This document shows positions 1 through 8,345 of a DNA stretch of 64,000 nt, one piece after another. A program made the translations under genes and the position numbers. Under the pieces are notes generated by a model. It was not told the origin of the DNA and searched no databases. It saw only the letters and a program-made list of their open reading frames with translations. Every line of letters begins with the position of its first letter. Position 1 is the first letter of the stretch. Source of the stretch: Brettanomyces bruxellensis (Eukaryota > Ascomycota > Pichiomycetes > Pichiales > Pichiaceae). The stretch lies in NCBI RefSeq assembly GCF_011074885.1, contig NC_054689.1:1364001-1428000 (forward strand). The letters run 5' to 3'.

Positions 1-599
1 ATCGCTGCTATTTCTTTGTATATTTGATGTCCACGAAATCCTAACCATGGTCTCTTTCTAATTTCTTCTAAAAGAAATGCATCTTCTTCGGGTGTAAAAT
101 ACTTTATACCATGACGACGCGGAAAAACTGCAGTGGCTAAGGATGCTGAAATTGTAGAAGGTAAAACTTGTAAGTCGTTTGTTTCTGTATTAAATCCATT
201 ATCAACCTCCAAGTGAGATCCGGATCTCATATCACCTTCGTCAGGTGTACCAATTACTGTATTTCCGTTTTCATCAACTTCGCCTTGTACTATATCTTCC
301 ACCTCAGGGTTATGAATCAGATATCTTCCAAATTCTTGTTGTATTCCCTCCCTCACTGAATCCTCTATAACTTTATACGAGTAAATGTGAGCGGAACGCA
401 ATTCATCCGGAACATTTCCTGGAACAGATATCACAATACATGTATGTTCCAAGTCATAAGTGACACCACCACCATGTTCCTCTATCATCTTGATCAACAA
501 ATCATTTGTATTAAGTGGTGGACATAAGTAGAAAATATATGATGTACCATCTGGTCCAACAAATAACTGATCATCATTCGATGCAGTCACGGAACTCAT
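1..599 (-). CDS. RAP1: Rap1-like telomere/promoter-binding protein, N-terminal part (cut by left edge)
   Basis: About 199 codons are visible from the ATG; the rest lies beyond the left edge. Residues ~8-95 look like a BRCT domain (start FVGPDGTSYIFYL, then a glycine-rich turn EHGGGVTYDL). After an acidic linker comes a Myb/SANT-like start at ~165: FTPEEDAFLLEEIRKRPW. BRCT followed by Myb is the Rap1 arrangement (yeast Rap1, vertebrate TERF2IP), which binds telomeric repeats and, in yeasts, promoters of ribosomal and glycolytic genes. I cannot see the second Myb or the RCT domain, so completeness is unknown. Another BRCT-Myb protein is possible but less likely. The gene is divergent from PRM10 and shares a 433-bp promoter with it. 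Confidence 0.68.
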   Translation of the reverse strand, partial: MSSVTASNDDQLFVGPDGTSYIFYLCPPLNTNDLLIKMIEEHGGGVTYDLEHTCIVISVPGNVPDELRSAHIYSYKVIEDSVREGIQQEFGRYLIHNPEVEDIVQGEVDENGNTVIGTPDEGDMRSGSHLEVDNGFNTETNDLQVLPSTISASLATAVFPRRHGIKYFTPEEDAFLLEEIRKRPWLGFRGHQIYKEIAA

Positions 600-1032
600 C
601 GAAAAAAAAGCCTAGGAAAAAATATCGAAGTTACAAATCTGATGATAAATGTTAAAGAAATATCTTAAAAGGTTCTTTTCCCCACCTTTTTGTATTATAG
701 AAACTTTCAAGGCGTACTGCAGCCTTTTAACGTTCACTATGTTCACGATACCGGAGTAAAAAGTGGTAAATAAATCAAACAGTTAACTACGCGAAGTCGG
801 TAGAGAAAGAAATTTTACAGATATTAAAAGCGGTTTATATCGACGCGTCGCTCATCCTAGGGTATACGGATTTAATCTGTTAACATTCACTCACTATCTA
901 TTCTATTTTTTTGAGTGCACACCTCTCTTCTTTAGCATTTAATTCTTCAAGTTTAGGAAGAAGCATGTACTACAACAACTTATATCAACATTGTTCAATT
1001 CTTATCACACTAGTTTATAATCTGATGTATAT
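600..1032. promoter_or_regulatory. Divergent promoter between RAP1-like and PRM10-like genes
   Basis: This 433-bp stretch has no gene. It contains a perfect MCB-type hexamer ACGCGT at 843-848 and a related ACGCGAA at 789-795. Both match what MBF (Mbp1-Swi6) binds in S. cerevisiae. Neither is proven functional here. Confidence 0.45.
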
Positions 1033-3792
1033 ATGATGAACACATCTATTCCACGTGAAGAAGTATATTCCTCGGAAAAAAGGGGGAGATCTAGAACAAG
1101 ATCACCTTACAAAAACCTTTTGGTGCCGAGATCGCGTTCTTTCCAATCATATAAAATTCATGGAAGAGATGAATCTTCGCTTGGTTCTCATAGAGGGCTG
1201 AGAGATCTCACACCGTCAAGATCAGCTAGTTCTGCAATTGTATCAAGGCCAGCAAAAATAATTGAAAGTGATGAAATGAATGTTTCTTTCAATCATGCCT
1301 TTCCTGTGTTTAGCAACGATGCTTCCCTTGTATCGACAAGCACTAGTAGTATGACAGTGGATGAATCGGCTGCAGATGAAATTCCATTTCCTATAAAGCC
1401 GATAAAATCACAAAAGATTGATACTGCTATCGAAAAAGACTTTGAAAGAGAATTTAAAAGAGATACTAGCTCGGTTCTTGAGCAGCCTGGGAGAAGTCGG
1501 TCAAAGAATGCACGTACCACTCGGCATCCTAAAATTTTTGATATAGAAGGTAGAGGCTATATTCCAAAGTTTCAAATGCTACACGGAAGTTCCATAAATG
1601 GCTGTCCAGCAGTTTCCGTAACTTCTTCCCATTCAATAGACACGGAAATTTATCAACTACAGGAATTGAAATCACAGCAGGAGTTGTCTCCGGTTAGAGC
1701 AGATACTGATATAATATGTTCTTCAAAGAATAAGGTTAATCGGAATAGCCAACATACCAATCCGAAAAGGTCGGATCCTACTGAATCTTATTGCAGCGTA
1801 GACCTTGAAGGGAGCAATTCCTTTGAAACAAATTCTATGACTGGAAATGAAAGAAAATCTCGATGGCATAAATTAAGGGATTACGTCGGAAATAAAGTCG
1901 CTACTTCTTTATCACCCACATTTAGCACGAAAACACCGATGGAGGAGGCAAAAAATATCGTTAATAGGCACTTGCTGGCATCTGGTCATGCTGGCAAAGA
2001 TGATGAAAATGATGTAGTTGGTCCATATGACAGTGATTTTGACGATGAAATATTTTGGACCAGTGATGATGAATTATCTGTGAGTAATGATTCATTTGCT
2101 AATGGCAAGAAGAAGGGTAAACGTGTTAGGGTTGGAATCGCATCGCATTTAATGCAATTGCATGAACCATCAAGTGATTTGCGGGAAGTAGATGGGATAT
2201 ATCAGGAATCACACTCTGACTCGAATCTTGGTCCAAGTAATAGTTCTAAACAATCTTTATTAGACAAATTTACACTCAAAAGATCTTCTCAGAGTTTCAC
2301 TAATTTGGGAACAAAGATATTTCCAAAACCTCGTCAGTCAGACTTTAATATGCCATCTTTCAAACGGAATGTTGACGGAAAATATGCAAATCGGAAAAAA
2401 AATTGTTTTCGTGGCCGGTTTAATGTGAGCAAAGAGCCAGTATCTACTGCAAGGATAACAGTGCATATTGCAGATATTATACAGAGACAGAAGTTCATTT
2501 TGACGCTTTGTAAGGCATTTATGGGCTATGGTGCTCCAAATCATCGTTTAGAAGAATACATGAGACGTACTGCCCAGGTTTTGGAGATTGATGCCTCTTT
2601 TGTTTACTTTCCTGGTGTCATTATTGTGTCTTTTGGTGATCCTTCCACCAAGACATCAGAGATCAGAGTGATACGAGTTAGTCAAGGATTTGATTTATCA
2701 AAGCTTGACGATGCACAAGATATATATAAGGCCGTTGTTCATGATCGACTCGGTGTGGAGGAGGCAATCCATAAATTGGATGACTTGTTAACTTGTAGAC
2801 CCATCTTTAACAATTTTTGGATGATTATTTTCTATGGACTTGCTAGTGCATTCATCATAATATGGTTTAACGGCTCGTGGCTTGATATGATACCTAGTTT
2901 TGTTATGGGATGTATTGTTGGCTTTTTTCAGTTAGTTATTGCGCCCAAATCAACACTTTATTCATCCGTTTTTGAAGTCGCTAGCTCCATATTACTTAGC
3001 TTCTTAGGAAGAGCAATTGGATCAGTTTATGGTGGACGTTTATTCTGTTTCAGTGCAATTGTACAAAGTGGGCTTGCAATGATACTTCCTGGATATACTA
3101 TTATGTCTGGCGCTCTAGAAATTCAGAGCCGATCTATAGTTTCCGGAACTGTCCGAATGTTCTATGCAATAGTCTATTCTTTATTTCTTGGATTTGGTAT
3201 TACGCTAGGATCTGCATTATATGGATGGATAGACAGTAATGCTGTGACATCAACAACCTGCAGTGCTGATGCATTACCTCCACTTTGGAATTTGTTGTTT
3301 ATTCCTGCATTCACTGTTTTTGCGACTTTGGGCGTAGAAGCTAGATGGTCGCAACTTCCTATAATGGTCATAATCGCCAGTGCAGGTTATGCGGTCTATT
3401 ACTTTTCGGCAAGGCATTTTAGTATTTCACAGTTTAATGCTGCTCTTGGTGCCTTTGTCGTCGGGTTACTAAGTAACTTATATTCTCGATTCGGTATGCC
3501 TTTCCGCAGACTTGGTTATTGTGGTTCTGCATTTACTGCTATGTATCCAGGCATCATTGATTTGGTCCCAGGAAGTGTTGCATCAAGAAATGTCCTCGCT
3601 GCAGGAATAACTCAGTTGAACTCCGCTGGGTCAGCTACTGGAAGTTCTAGTAATGATCTTATTGGTGATAGCACGTTAACTTTCGGAATTACTATGATCG
3701 AAGTCTCTATAGGGATATCAGTTGGTTTGTTCTTGAGTGCAATTATTGTTTATCCGTTTGGTAAAAAGAAAACAGGCATATTTACTTTATAA
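1033..3792 (+). CDS. PRM10: Prm10-like multi-pass membrane protein (ThrE/DUF1212 family)
   Basis: 919 aa. The first ~490 residues are polar, serine-rich and probably disordered. From about residue 490 the protein becomes a ThrE/DUF1212 domain: a soluble part containing KAFMGYGAPNHRLEEYM and YFPGVIIVSF, followed by ten or so hydrophobic segments from ~residue 595 to the C terminus (e.g. FWMIIFYGLASAFIIIWF and the glycine-rich LPGYTIMSGALEI). S. cerevisiae Prm10 (YJL108C) is a shorter pheromone-regulated member of this family. The bacterial relative ThrE exports threonine, but the yeast substrate is unknown to me. Two ATGs in tandem start the frame. The family call is firm; transport function is inference. 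Confidence 0.85.
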   Translation: MMNTSIPREEVYSSEKRGRSRTRSPYKNLLVPRSRSFQSYKIHGRDESSLGSHRGLRDLTPSRSASSAIVSRPAKIIESDEMNVSFNHAFPVFSNDASLVSTSTSSMTVDESAADEIPFPIKPIKSQKIDTAIEKDFEREFKRDTSSVLEQPGRSRSKNARTTRHPKIFDIEGRGYIPKFQMLHGSSINGCPAVSVTSSHSIDTEIYQLQELKSQQELSPVRADTDIICSSKNKVNRNSQHTNPKRSDPTESYCSVDLEGSNSFETNSMTGNERKSRWHKLRDYVGNKVATSLSPTFSTKTPMEEAKNIVNRHLLASGHAGKDDENDVVGPYDSDFDDEIFWTSDDELSVSNDSFANGKKKGKRVRVGIASHLMQLHEPSSDLREVDGIYQESHSDSNLGPSNSSKQSLLDKFTLKRSSQSFTNLGTKIFPKPRQSDFNMPSFKRNVDGKYANRKKNCFRGRFNVSKEPVSTARITVHIADIIQRQKFILTLCKAFMGYGAPNHRLEEYMRRTAQVLEIDASFVYFPGVIIVSFGDPSTKTSEIRVIRVSQGFDLSKLDDAQDIYKAVVHDRLGVEEAIHKLDDLLTCRPIFNNFWMIIFYGLASAFIIIWFNGSWLDMIPSFVMGCIVGFFQLVIAPKSTLYSSVFEVASSILLSFLGRAIGSVYGGRLFCFSAIVQSGLAMILPGYTIMSGALEIQSRSIVSGTVRMFYAIVYSLFLGFGITLGSALYGWIDSNAVTSTTCSADALPPLWNLLFIPAFTVFATLGVEARWSQLPIMVIIASAGYAVYYFSARHFSISQFNAALGAFVVGLLSNLYSRFGMPFRRLGYCGSAFTAMYPGIIDLVPGSVASRNVLAAGITQLNSAGSATGSSSNDLIGDSTLTFGITMIEVSIGISVGLFLSAIIVYPFGKKKTGIFTL

Positions 3793-4081
3793 ACTATACA
3801 CTGGTAACAGTTGCGAGCAATGCTCAATAAAAATCGCAGGTATTTTAACCCTGTTTATAATTCTTGTTAAGTGCACTACCAAACGTTGAATGATCACATG
3901 AGATATGTGTTGAAATCATGAGGATTCTGTTCAATACATTTACAATATTCAAAAGTTCTTCGATTCTTCTATATAAGAGTTTGACATGCTAAGCACTTTA
4001 AAAAAAGTATAATTTGATGAGAGGACATTTCGTTATGCTTCACACATCAAATAATCAATGTACAAATTAAAAAAATAAAAG
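3793..4081. other. Intergenic spacer, PRM10 3' side to tRNA-Ala
   Basis: AT-rich spacer with no open frame of note. It holds the PRM10 3' untranslated region and the downstream side of the tRNA gene. A short A/T run just below the tRNA (complement of 4070-4081) could serve as the Pol III terminator. Confidence 0.4.
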
Positions 4082-4154
4082 TGGACGAGACAGGATTTGA
4101 ACCAGTGACCTTCTGCTTGCAAGGCAGACGCGCTACCAACTGCGCTACACGCCC
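4082..4154 (-). tRNA. tRNA-Ala (anticodon UGC)
   Basis: 73 nt, intronless. On the minus strand: acceptor GGGCGTG, D arm GCGC-AGTTGGTA-GCGC, anticodon arm TCTGC-CTTGCAA-GCAGA (anticodon TGC), variable AGGTC, T loop TTCAAAT, discriminator A. The acceptor has the G3:U70 wobble pair that alanyl-tRNA synthetase requires, which confirms the identity. Internal A and B boxes are intact. Oddities: a U:U mismatch at acceptor pair 6:67 and another in the T stem at 51:63. A retrotransposon LTR lies 11 bp upstream of its 5' end. Confidence 0.95.
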
Positions 4155-4165
4155 ATCAACAAATT

Positions 4166-4707
4166 TGTAAGGGGTCAAACCAAGAACCTATTGGTTTAAA
4201 GCCAGAGAAATAATTGAAAGTCACTGTTCCCAATAAGGAAAGGGAGAGTGAGAAATATTCTGACTTGGTCCGAAATAAGAGTCACGCGAGAGATGAATTA
4301 ATTTCATGTTTAAAATAACTATGAGCTAATTAACAATAGTAATTAAGTCAAGAGAATTGACTTCTGGTTAAAGGATGGACGGGGACAGTCCATGCCATTG
4401 TAAATGACTGACGAACGTTTCCCGAGGAGGGAAAGTGTCTTCCGTTGTCATGAACTGATATTAGTAAAATAATAATTAATTTCGGGAAATGTGTCATTTC
4501 CATTTAATATAAATAGAGGTCCTTACCCTCTGGTAATGAGAGAAGGATGGAAAGAAATCTGAAGAAAGAAAGATACGGGAAGGAATGAGAGAACAATCTT
4601 ATTAATCTATTATATATCTTTAGACGGATTTGGTAATCATCTAAAGAATCCTTATACTTCAGGTTATAAAAAATAATATTTTGTTACCTTCAGTCCGACC
4701 ATTTACA
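4166..4707 (+). mobile_element. Solo LTR of a retrotransposon upstream of tRNA-Ala
   Basis: 542 bp beginning TGTAAGGGG and ending CCATTTACA (TG...CA ends), flanked on both sides by the 5-bp direct repeat AAATT (4161-4165 and 4708-4712). This is the classic signature of an integrated LTR. A TATA box with promoter context (ATATAAATAGAGG, ~4507-4519) lies internally, as expected for the U3/R junction. No internal gag/pol follows on the plus strand, so it is a solo LTR left by recombination. The insertion point, 11 bp from the tRNA 5' end, is where the Pol III initiation site lies. The family cannot be assigned from the LTR alone. Confidence 0.82.
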
Positions 4708-4712
4708 AAATT

Positions 4713-5640
4713 TGTAATGGGTCTGCTTTGATTTGAACCTAAATTATTTTAGATTATGTAAGTACAAAGTGATTTGTGTGTTTGTTTTTATAAATCAAAT
4801 ATGTCGGACATATGAGAATATTACCTAGTATTAGGTAATCTATTATTATATGTCATTAGATTTATTTGTTTTGAGATCTGAACTTATTCTAAAATAACGA
4901 AGATTTAGAATAATATCTAATAGAGACAATCCTGGATAAAATGCACTAACTGTGTATGTTAGGGAATCAACAGAAAAAATAATTATGCGCGATCAAAATT
5001 CTGTTTCTGAGAATTAAATCTTTTTTTTTTATTATGTATGATTACCTCACTTTATTTTCCTTTTTATTTTTACTTTACTTTACCTCTTTTTATATAACTT
5101 GTTTCTTCTACGAAGGGACGAGACCCGATAGCCTATTTTGCAATACAACTAGTTCGACTCCACTTTGATGGTAACAGAGTAAAGGAAGTAAATTCATTTT
5201 CTTCTATGGTGATACATACACAATTGTTAGAATGTTAAAGGCATTAACATTATCACACAGACCACTTGGTACATTTATATCCACCCACTTAGGTAACCGA
5301 CCTTACAATTGTCTGAATCTCCCCGACTGCTAGGTTCTTATTAGTTCTATTAAAGAAGGAGTTTGATAGCTAAAGCCCGGGAGTAACTCATAAGGTCTCT
5401 CTTAACTCCGACAAAATATCAGTTGAACCTTTATGTGTTATTGACGTTTAAACCATTATTATAACTCATAGGTTCCGACAGTTAGTAGTGTTACCGGATT
5501 ATATAGTAATTTGATATTTATTATAGTATATAACTTGTTCTTAAGATTTAGTATAGACACAAGAGGATATCTCATCTTTATATAATTGTCATTCTTCTTC
5601 TCATACGACAACGTAGATAATAGACCTTGTTCTTCTTAGG
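4713..5640 (-). repeat. Degraded retrotransposon-derived sequence, possible minus-strand LTR
   Basis: AT-rich non-coding sequence starting TGTAATGGGTC directly against the AAATT repeat of the solo LTR. That start resembles the reverse complement of the solo LTR's own end (TGTAAATGGTCG). Candidate inner ends are CCTTACA (to 5307), TCCGACA (5406-5412) and TCCGACA (5474-5480). The last pairs with a TGTCGGA at 4802. On the minus strand a TATA-like TATATAAAAAGAGG (complement of 5083-5096) resembles the promoter of the plus-strand LTR. It lies just downstream of a minus-strand pol remnant, where a 3' LTR belongs. Boundaries are unresolved; nested or multiple insertions are likely. Confidence 0.4.
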
Positions 5641-5649
5641 ACTTCATTG

Positions 5650-5970
5650 TTACATCCTTCTATTGCTTTGACAGGCCCTCTTAAAGTGAGATATATCTCT
5701 TGTGTTTACTGATTTATCAGTTGATGTTCTTTTTTCCAATATACTTTTCAATGATTTGGTTAACATGTCTGCTGGATTGAATTCGCCTTTAATGTTTATC
5801 AATCTGATTTTTCTATCTTGTACGACTGCATCTGTCGCTTCTAAGTATTTCCTATCTAGATATTTCTTTCCTTCTTGATGTCCTATTGTTGAATACATGT
5901 TTAATCCTACCTTGTTATCATTTCCAATTATTACATATTTTATTGCAGATTTAAGACATTCGTGTGATTT
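5650..5970 (-). pseudogene. Ty1/copia retrotransposon pol remnant (C-terminal RNase H)
   Basis: An open frame of about 105 codons reads KYVIIGNDNKVGLN, then KKYLDRKYLEATDAVV, then INIKGEFNPADMLTKSL. These correspond, in the right order and spacing, to the end of copia-type reverse transcriptase/RNase H: an xDN motif, the segment usually containing KHIDxRYHF, and the terminal xxADxxTKxL. The frame is broken by a TGA near 5970 and nothing of the upstream polymerase, integrase or gag survives in the window. It is therefore a 5'-truncated dead copy, oriented toward the tRNA gene. Confidence 0.78.
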
Positions 5971-6269
5971 TCAACGTATCAATATATGCCTTTTCATATG
6001 ATTTCCAGAGAATGAAGGTAATTTATGAGAAAATAAGACTATGAAACAAGACAAGAAATATAAATTGCTGAAAATGATCAGGATCATCATCTTACATTAT
6101 TAACTTCTTGCAAATTTCGTTAAAATTCCCAGCTAATGCGAGCTTTTTTAAAGTAGGTGTGTAATTTATATCTATGACAAGATTGAAAAGAAGACGTGTG
6201 GGTGTTCTGGATTAAAGGAAATGATCGTACATATAACTGTATGGTACAAAAGAAAGAATATAACAAATA
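5971..6269. other. Spacer between retroelement remnant and TMA64
   Basis: About 300 bp of AT-rich sequence, containing the TMA64 3' untranslated region. I see no gene and no clear upstream LTR that would close the copia remnant. Confidence 0.35.
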
Positions 6270-8066
6270 TCAACGCTTCATCCGATTATGAATCCGCCGG
6301 GTACCTAGAATATTAATCCATGATTCTTTAATTGAGTATTTTTTTGTCAAAACTTCCTGAACATTTTGAATATGAGATCCCTGTACAGAGACCTTTGCTT
6401 GCGAATCATCAAGCTTAGAGATCGTTGTCGATCCAGAACATTTATTCTTAAGAATAGCCGCCAAATCTTGCGGTTCAATGTCATAGGGCTCAAGACCAGA
6501 TATTGCAGTCATCACTTTACGTCCAATTTTAAGTTCGAGACCAACATTAATTTTTGGTGGAAATCCTTTCCTTAACTTTCCCTTTGTCCTTGTTATACTA
6601 TTTTCTTCCAACAGTGCATTCTCAATCTTGTAATAAGGCTGGAAGTTTGCTTTATGTGCCATTATCATTGAATAAACACAATTTCTCTTGACTAAATTAC
6701 CTCTTTCACCCTTAACACCCATATTTCGCAAGGATTCATCCACTCTTATTATCTTCCTATCACTTGGTAAAGGTAGATGAAATTTTCGGATGTACGTATC
6801 CAAAAACACATGTATATCATGTGCCTCATAGTATTGATCAAAATTCTCATCGAGCTTATTAAAAAACTCACGAGTGCAAGACCTTGGAGAATAGAATTGG
6901 AAAACATTTATAACTGAGTCCGGTGAAACAGTGTTCTCTCTGTTCTTCGTCCTATTCTTTTTTGGCTTTACCGTTCTGTATGGCTCAAAGTTGGCAATTT
7001 TTGGATGCTCCTTTCCGGCAACTTCAGTAATCATAACATTGGTACCCTTGCCTTTTAGTTTAAGAAGTTTCAGACTTTGCATTGCCTGCAAAAACTTGAG
7101 AGGCTTTTTCCATGATGTCTTTTTCATATTAACAATATCCGAACTAACTGGGGGCAGATTTTCAAGAACATGTGCAGAAATAAATGTTGAAATATTCATC
7201 GGTAGTTCTAGTTTGTCCTGAGCGATAGCACTTACAACTGCACGAATGAAGAAATCATCAACATCCTCCACGGAAAGTTGATAACCATTCTCATCATCGC
7301 TATGATTCAAATGTTTTGTCTTATTATCCCCACCCAATTCATCCTTGTTTTCATTAATTTCATGCTCTCTTTTATTGTTATTAAATATTTCTATAGAGCC
7401 ATCATCATCCTCACTCTGCTGACTTTGCAATAAAACAAGTAACTTAGCCTTGTCAACAGGAAGAGTTATATCATAGTCATGTGGAAGTGGATCAGGCTCA
7501 AGCTTTTGCTCGATTCGAAATAGCTCATCGTTATAACAATGAATAATTTTCACACCTCTTCCACTGAGTGTTGAAACATTCGTAAGACCAGCAAGATTGA
7601 CTTCACAATAGCCGATAGCAACAATAACCTTTGGGGATTCTATTGCAGATATAGAGACTAAAGCGCCTTCCACTAGTTCCGAATCAAATGGTGGAATGCA
7701 TCCGGGGATCATTAAATCAGCACCATTAATTAAACGCTTGACCACATCTGCTGGTGTGTGCACAATCGGAAGGAGGTAAGGAGATTTCCAAAGGGTATAA
7801 AGAGTGGGCCTAAGACGCTTAGAATCTCTTGTTTCAAACCAAATCGGCTTTCCAGTATTTTTATCCACATATATAGTACCCGCAACAGTTCTTGTTTTGA
7901 ATACTGCCTTTTCAATGACTTTTGGAAAAAGATACTGCTCAAGAAATTTCGAAGACAATGATAACTCGGGTAAAGTGTAGTCAGTAATCGTGGCTTTCAC
8001 TAATTTTCTCCGTTCAGAATTACGAAGATTAGAAAATGATTTTATAATTGGTCTCTTTTTGAACAT
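6270..8066 (-). CDS. TMA64: eIF2D/ligatin homologue Tma64
   Basis: 598 aa (S. cerevisiae Tma64 is about 565). Order of regions: an N-terminal domain opening MFKKRPIIKSFSNLR; a PUA domain around residues 90-170 (PGCIPPF, VIVAIGYCEV); an acidic, lysine-rich linker near 215-260; a SWIB/MDM2-like segment around 365-450; and a C-terminal SUI1/eIF1 domain (~505-585, LEPYDIEPQDLAAILKNKC then VQGSHIQNVQEVL). Tma64 associates with ribosomes and, with Tma20/Tma22, helps recycle 40S subunits after termination. The gene is divergent from APC4, as TMA64 (YDR117C) and APC4 (YDR118W) are in S. cerevisiae. Confidence 0.93.
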   Translation of the reverse strand: MFKKRPIIKSFSNLRNSERRKLVKATITDYTLPELSLSSKFLEQYLFPKVIEKAVFKTRTVAGTIYVDKNTGKPIWFETRDSKRLRPTLYTLWKSPYLLPIVHTPADVVKRLINGADLMIPGCIPPFDSELVEGALVSISAIESPKVIVAIGYCEVNLAGLTNVSTLSGRGVKIIHCYNDELFRIEQKLEPDPLPHDYDITLPVDKAKLLVLLQSQQSEDDDGSIEIFNNNKREHEINENKDELGGDNKTKHLNHSDDENGYQLSVEDVDDFFIRAVVSAIAQDKLELPMNISTFISAHVLENLPPVSSDIVNMKKTSWKKPLKFLQAMQSLKLLKLKGKGTNVMITEVAGKEHPKIANFEPYRTVKPKKNRTKNRENTVSPDSVINVFQFYSPRSCTREFFNKLDENFDQYYEAHDIHVFLDTYIRKFHLPLPSDRKIIRVDESLRNMGVKGERGNLVKRNCVYSMIMAHKANFQPYYKIENALLEENSITRTKGKLRKGFPPKINVGLELKIGRKVMTAISGLEPYDIEPQDLAAILKNKCSGSTTISKLDDSQAKVSVQGSHIQNVQEVLTKKYSIKESWINILGTRRIHNRMKR

Positions 8067-8345
8067 TTTTTAACCAGTGCTACTCGAAATTGCAACTTCT
8101 GATAGCTTCAGTGCACAAAGGAAGAAATTAGGCATTTTTAACCCTGTTGATAGTTCGATTAACATATATAAGTTTTTTTTTTCTCCACATTTCTTCTATC
8201 CCTCGCGCTCCGTCGATTGTCTGATGATTCCAAAATCTTTTTGCGTAACATCTTGTCTTCTCTATGCGTTAAGTGATCCTCATCGATGGACAGAACATTG
8301 GAGATCGGTTAGTATAGTTAAACAACAAATATATGAAAATAAGGA
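8067..8345. promoter_or_regulatory. Divergent promoter TMA64/APC4
   Basis: 279 bp with a T-rich tract near 8170-8190. An open frame through it (8077-8367) overlaps the APC4 start and has no recognisable protein. Confidence 0.3.

Noticed and set aside
4725..4742. B-box-like GATTTGAACC suggesting a second tRNA
   Set aside because: No matching A box, anticodon arm or acceptor stem around it; it lies within retroelement debris.
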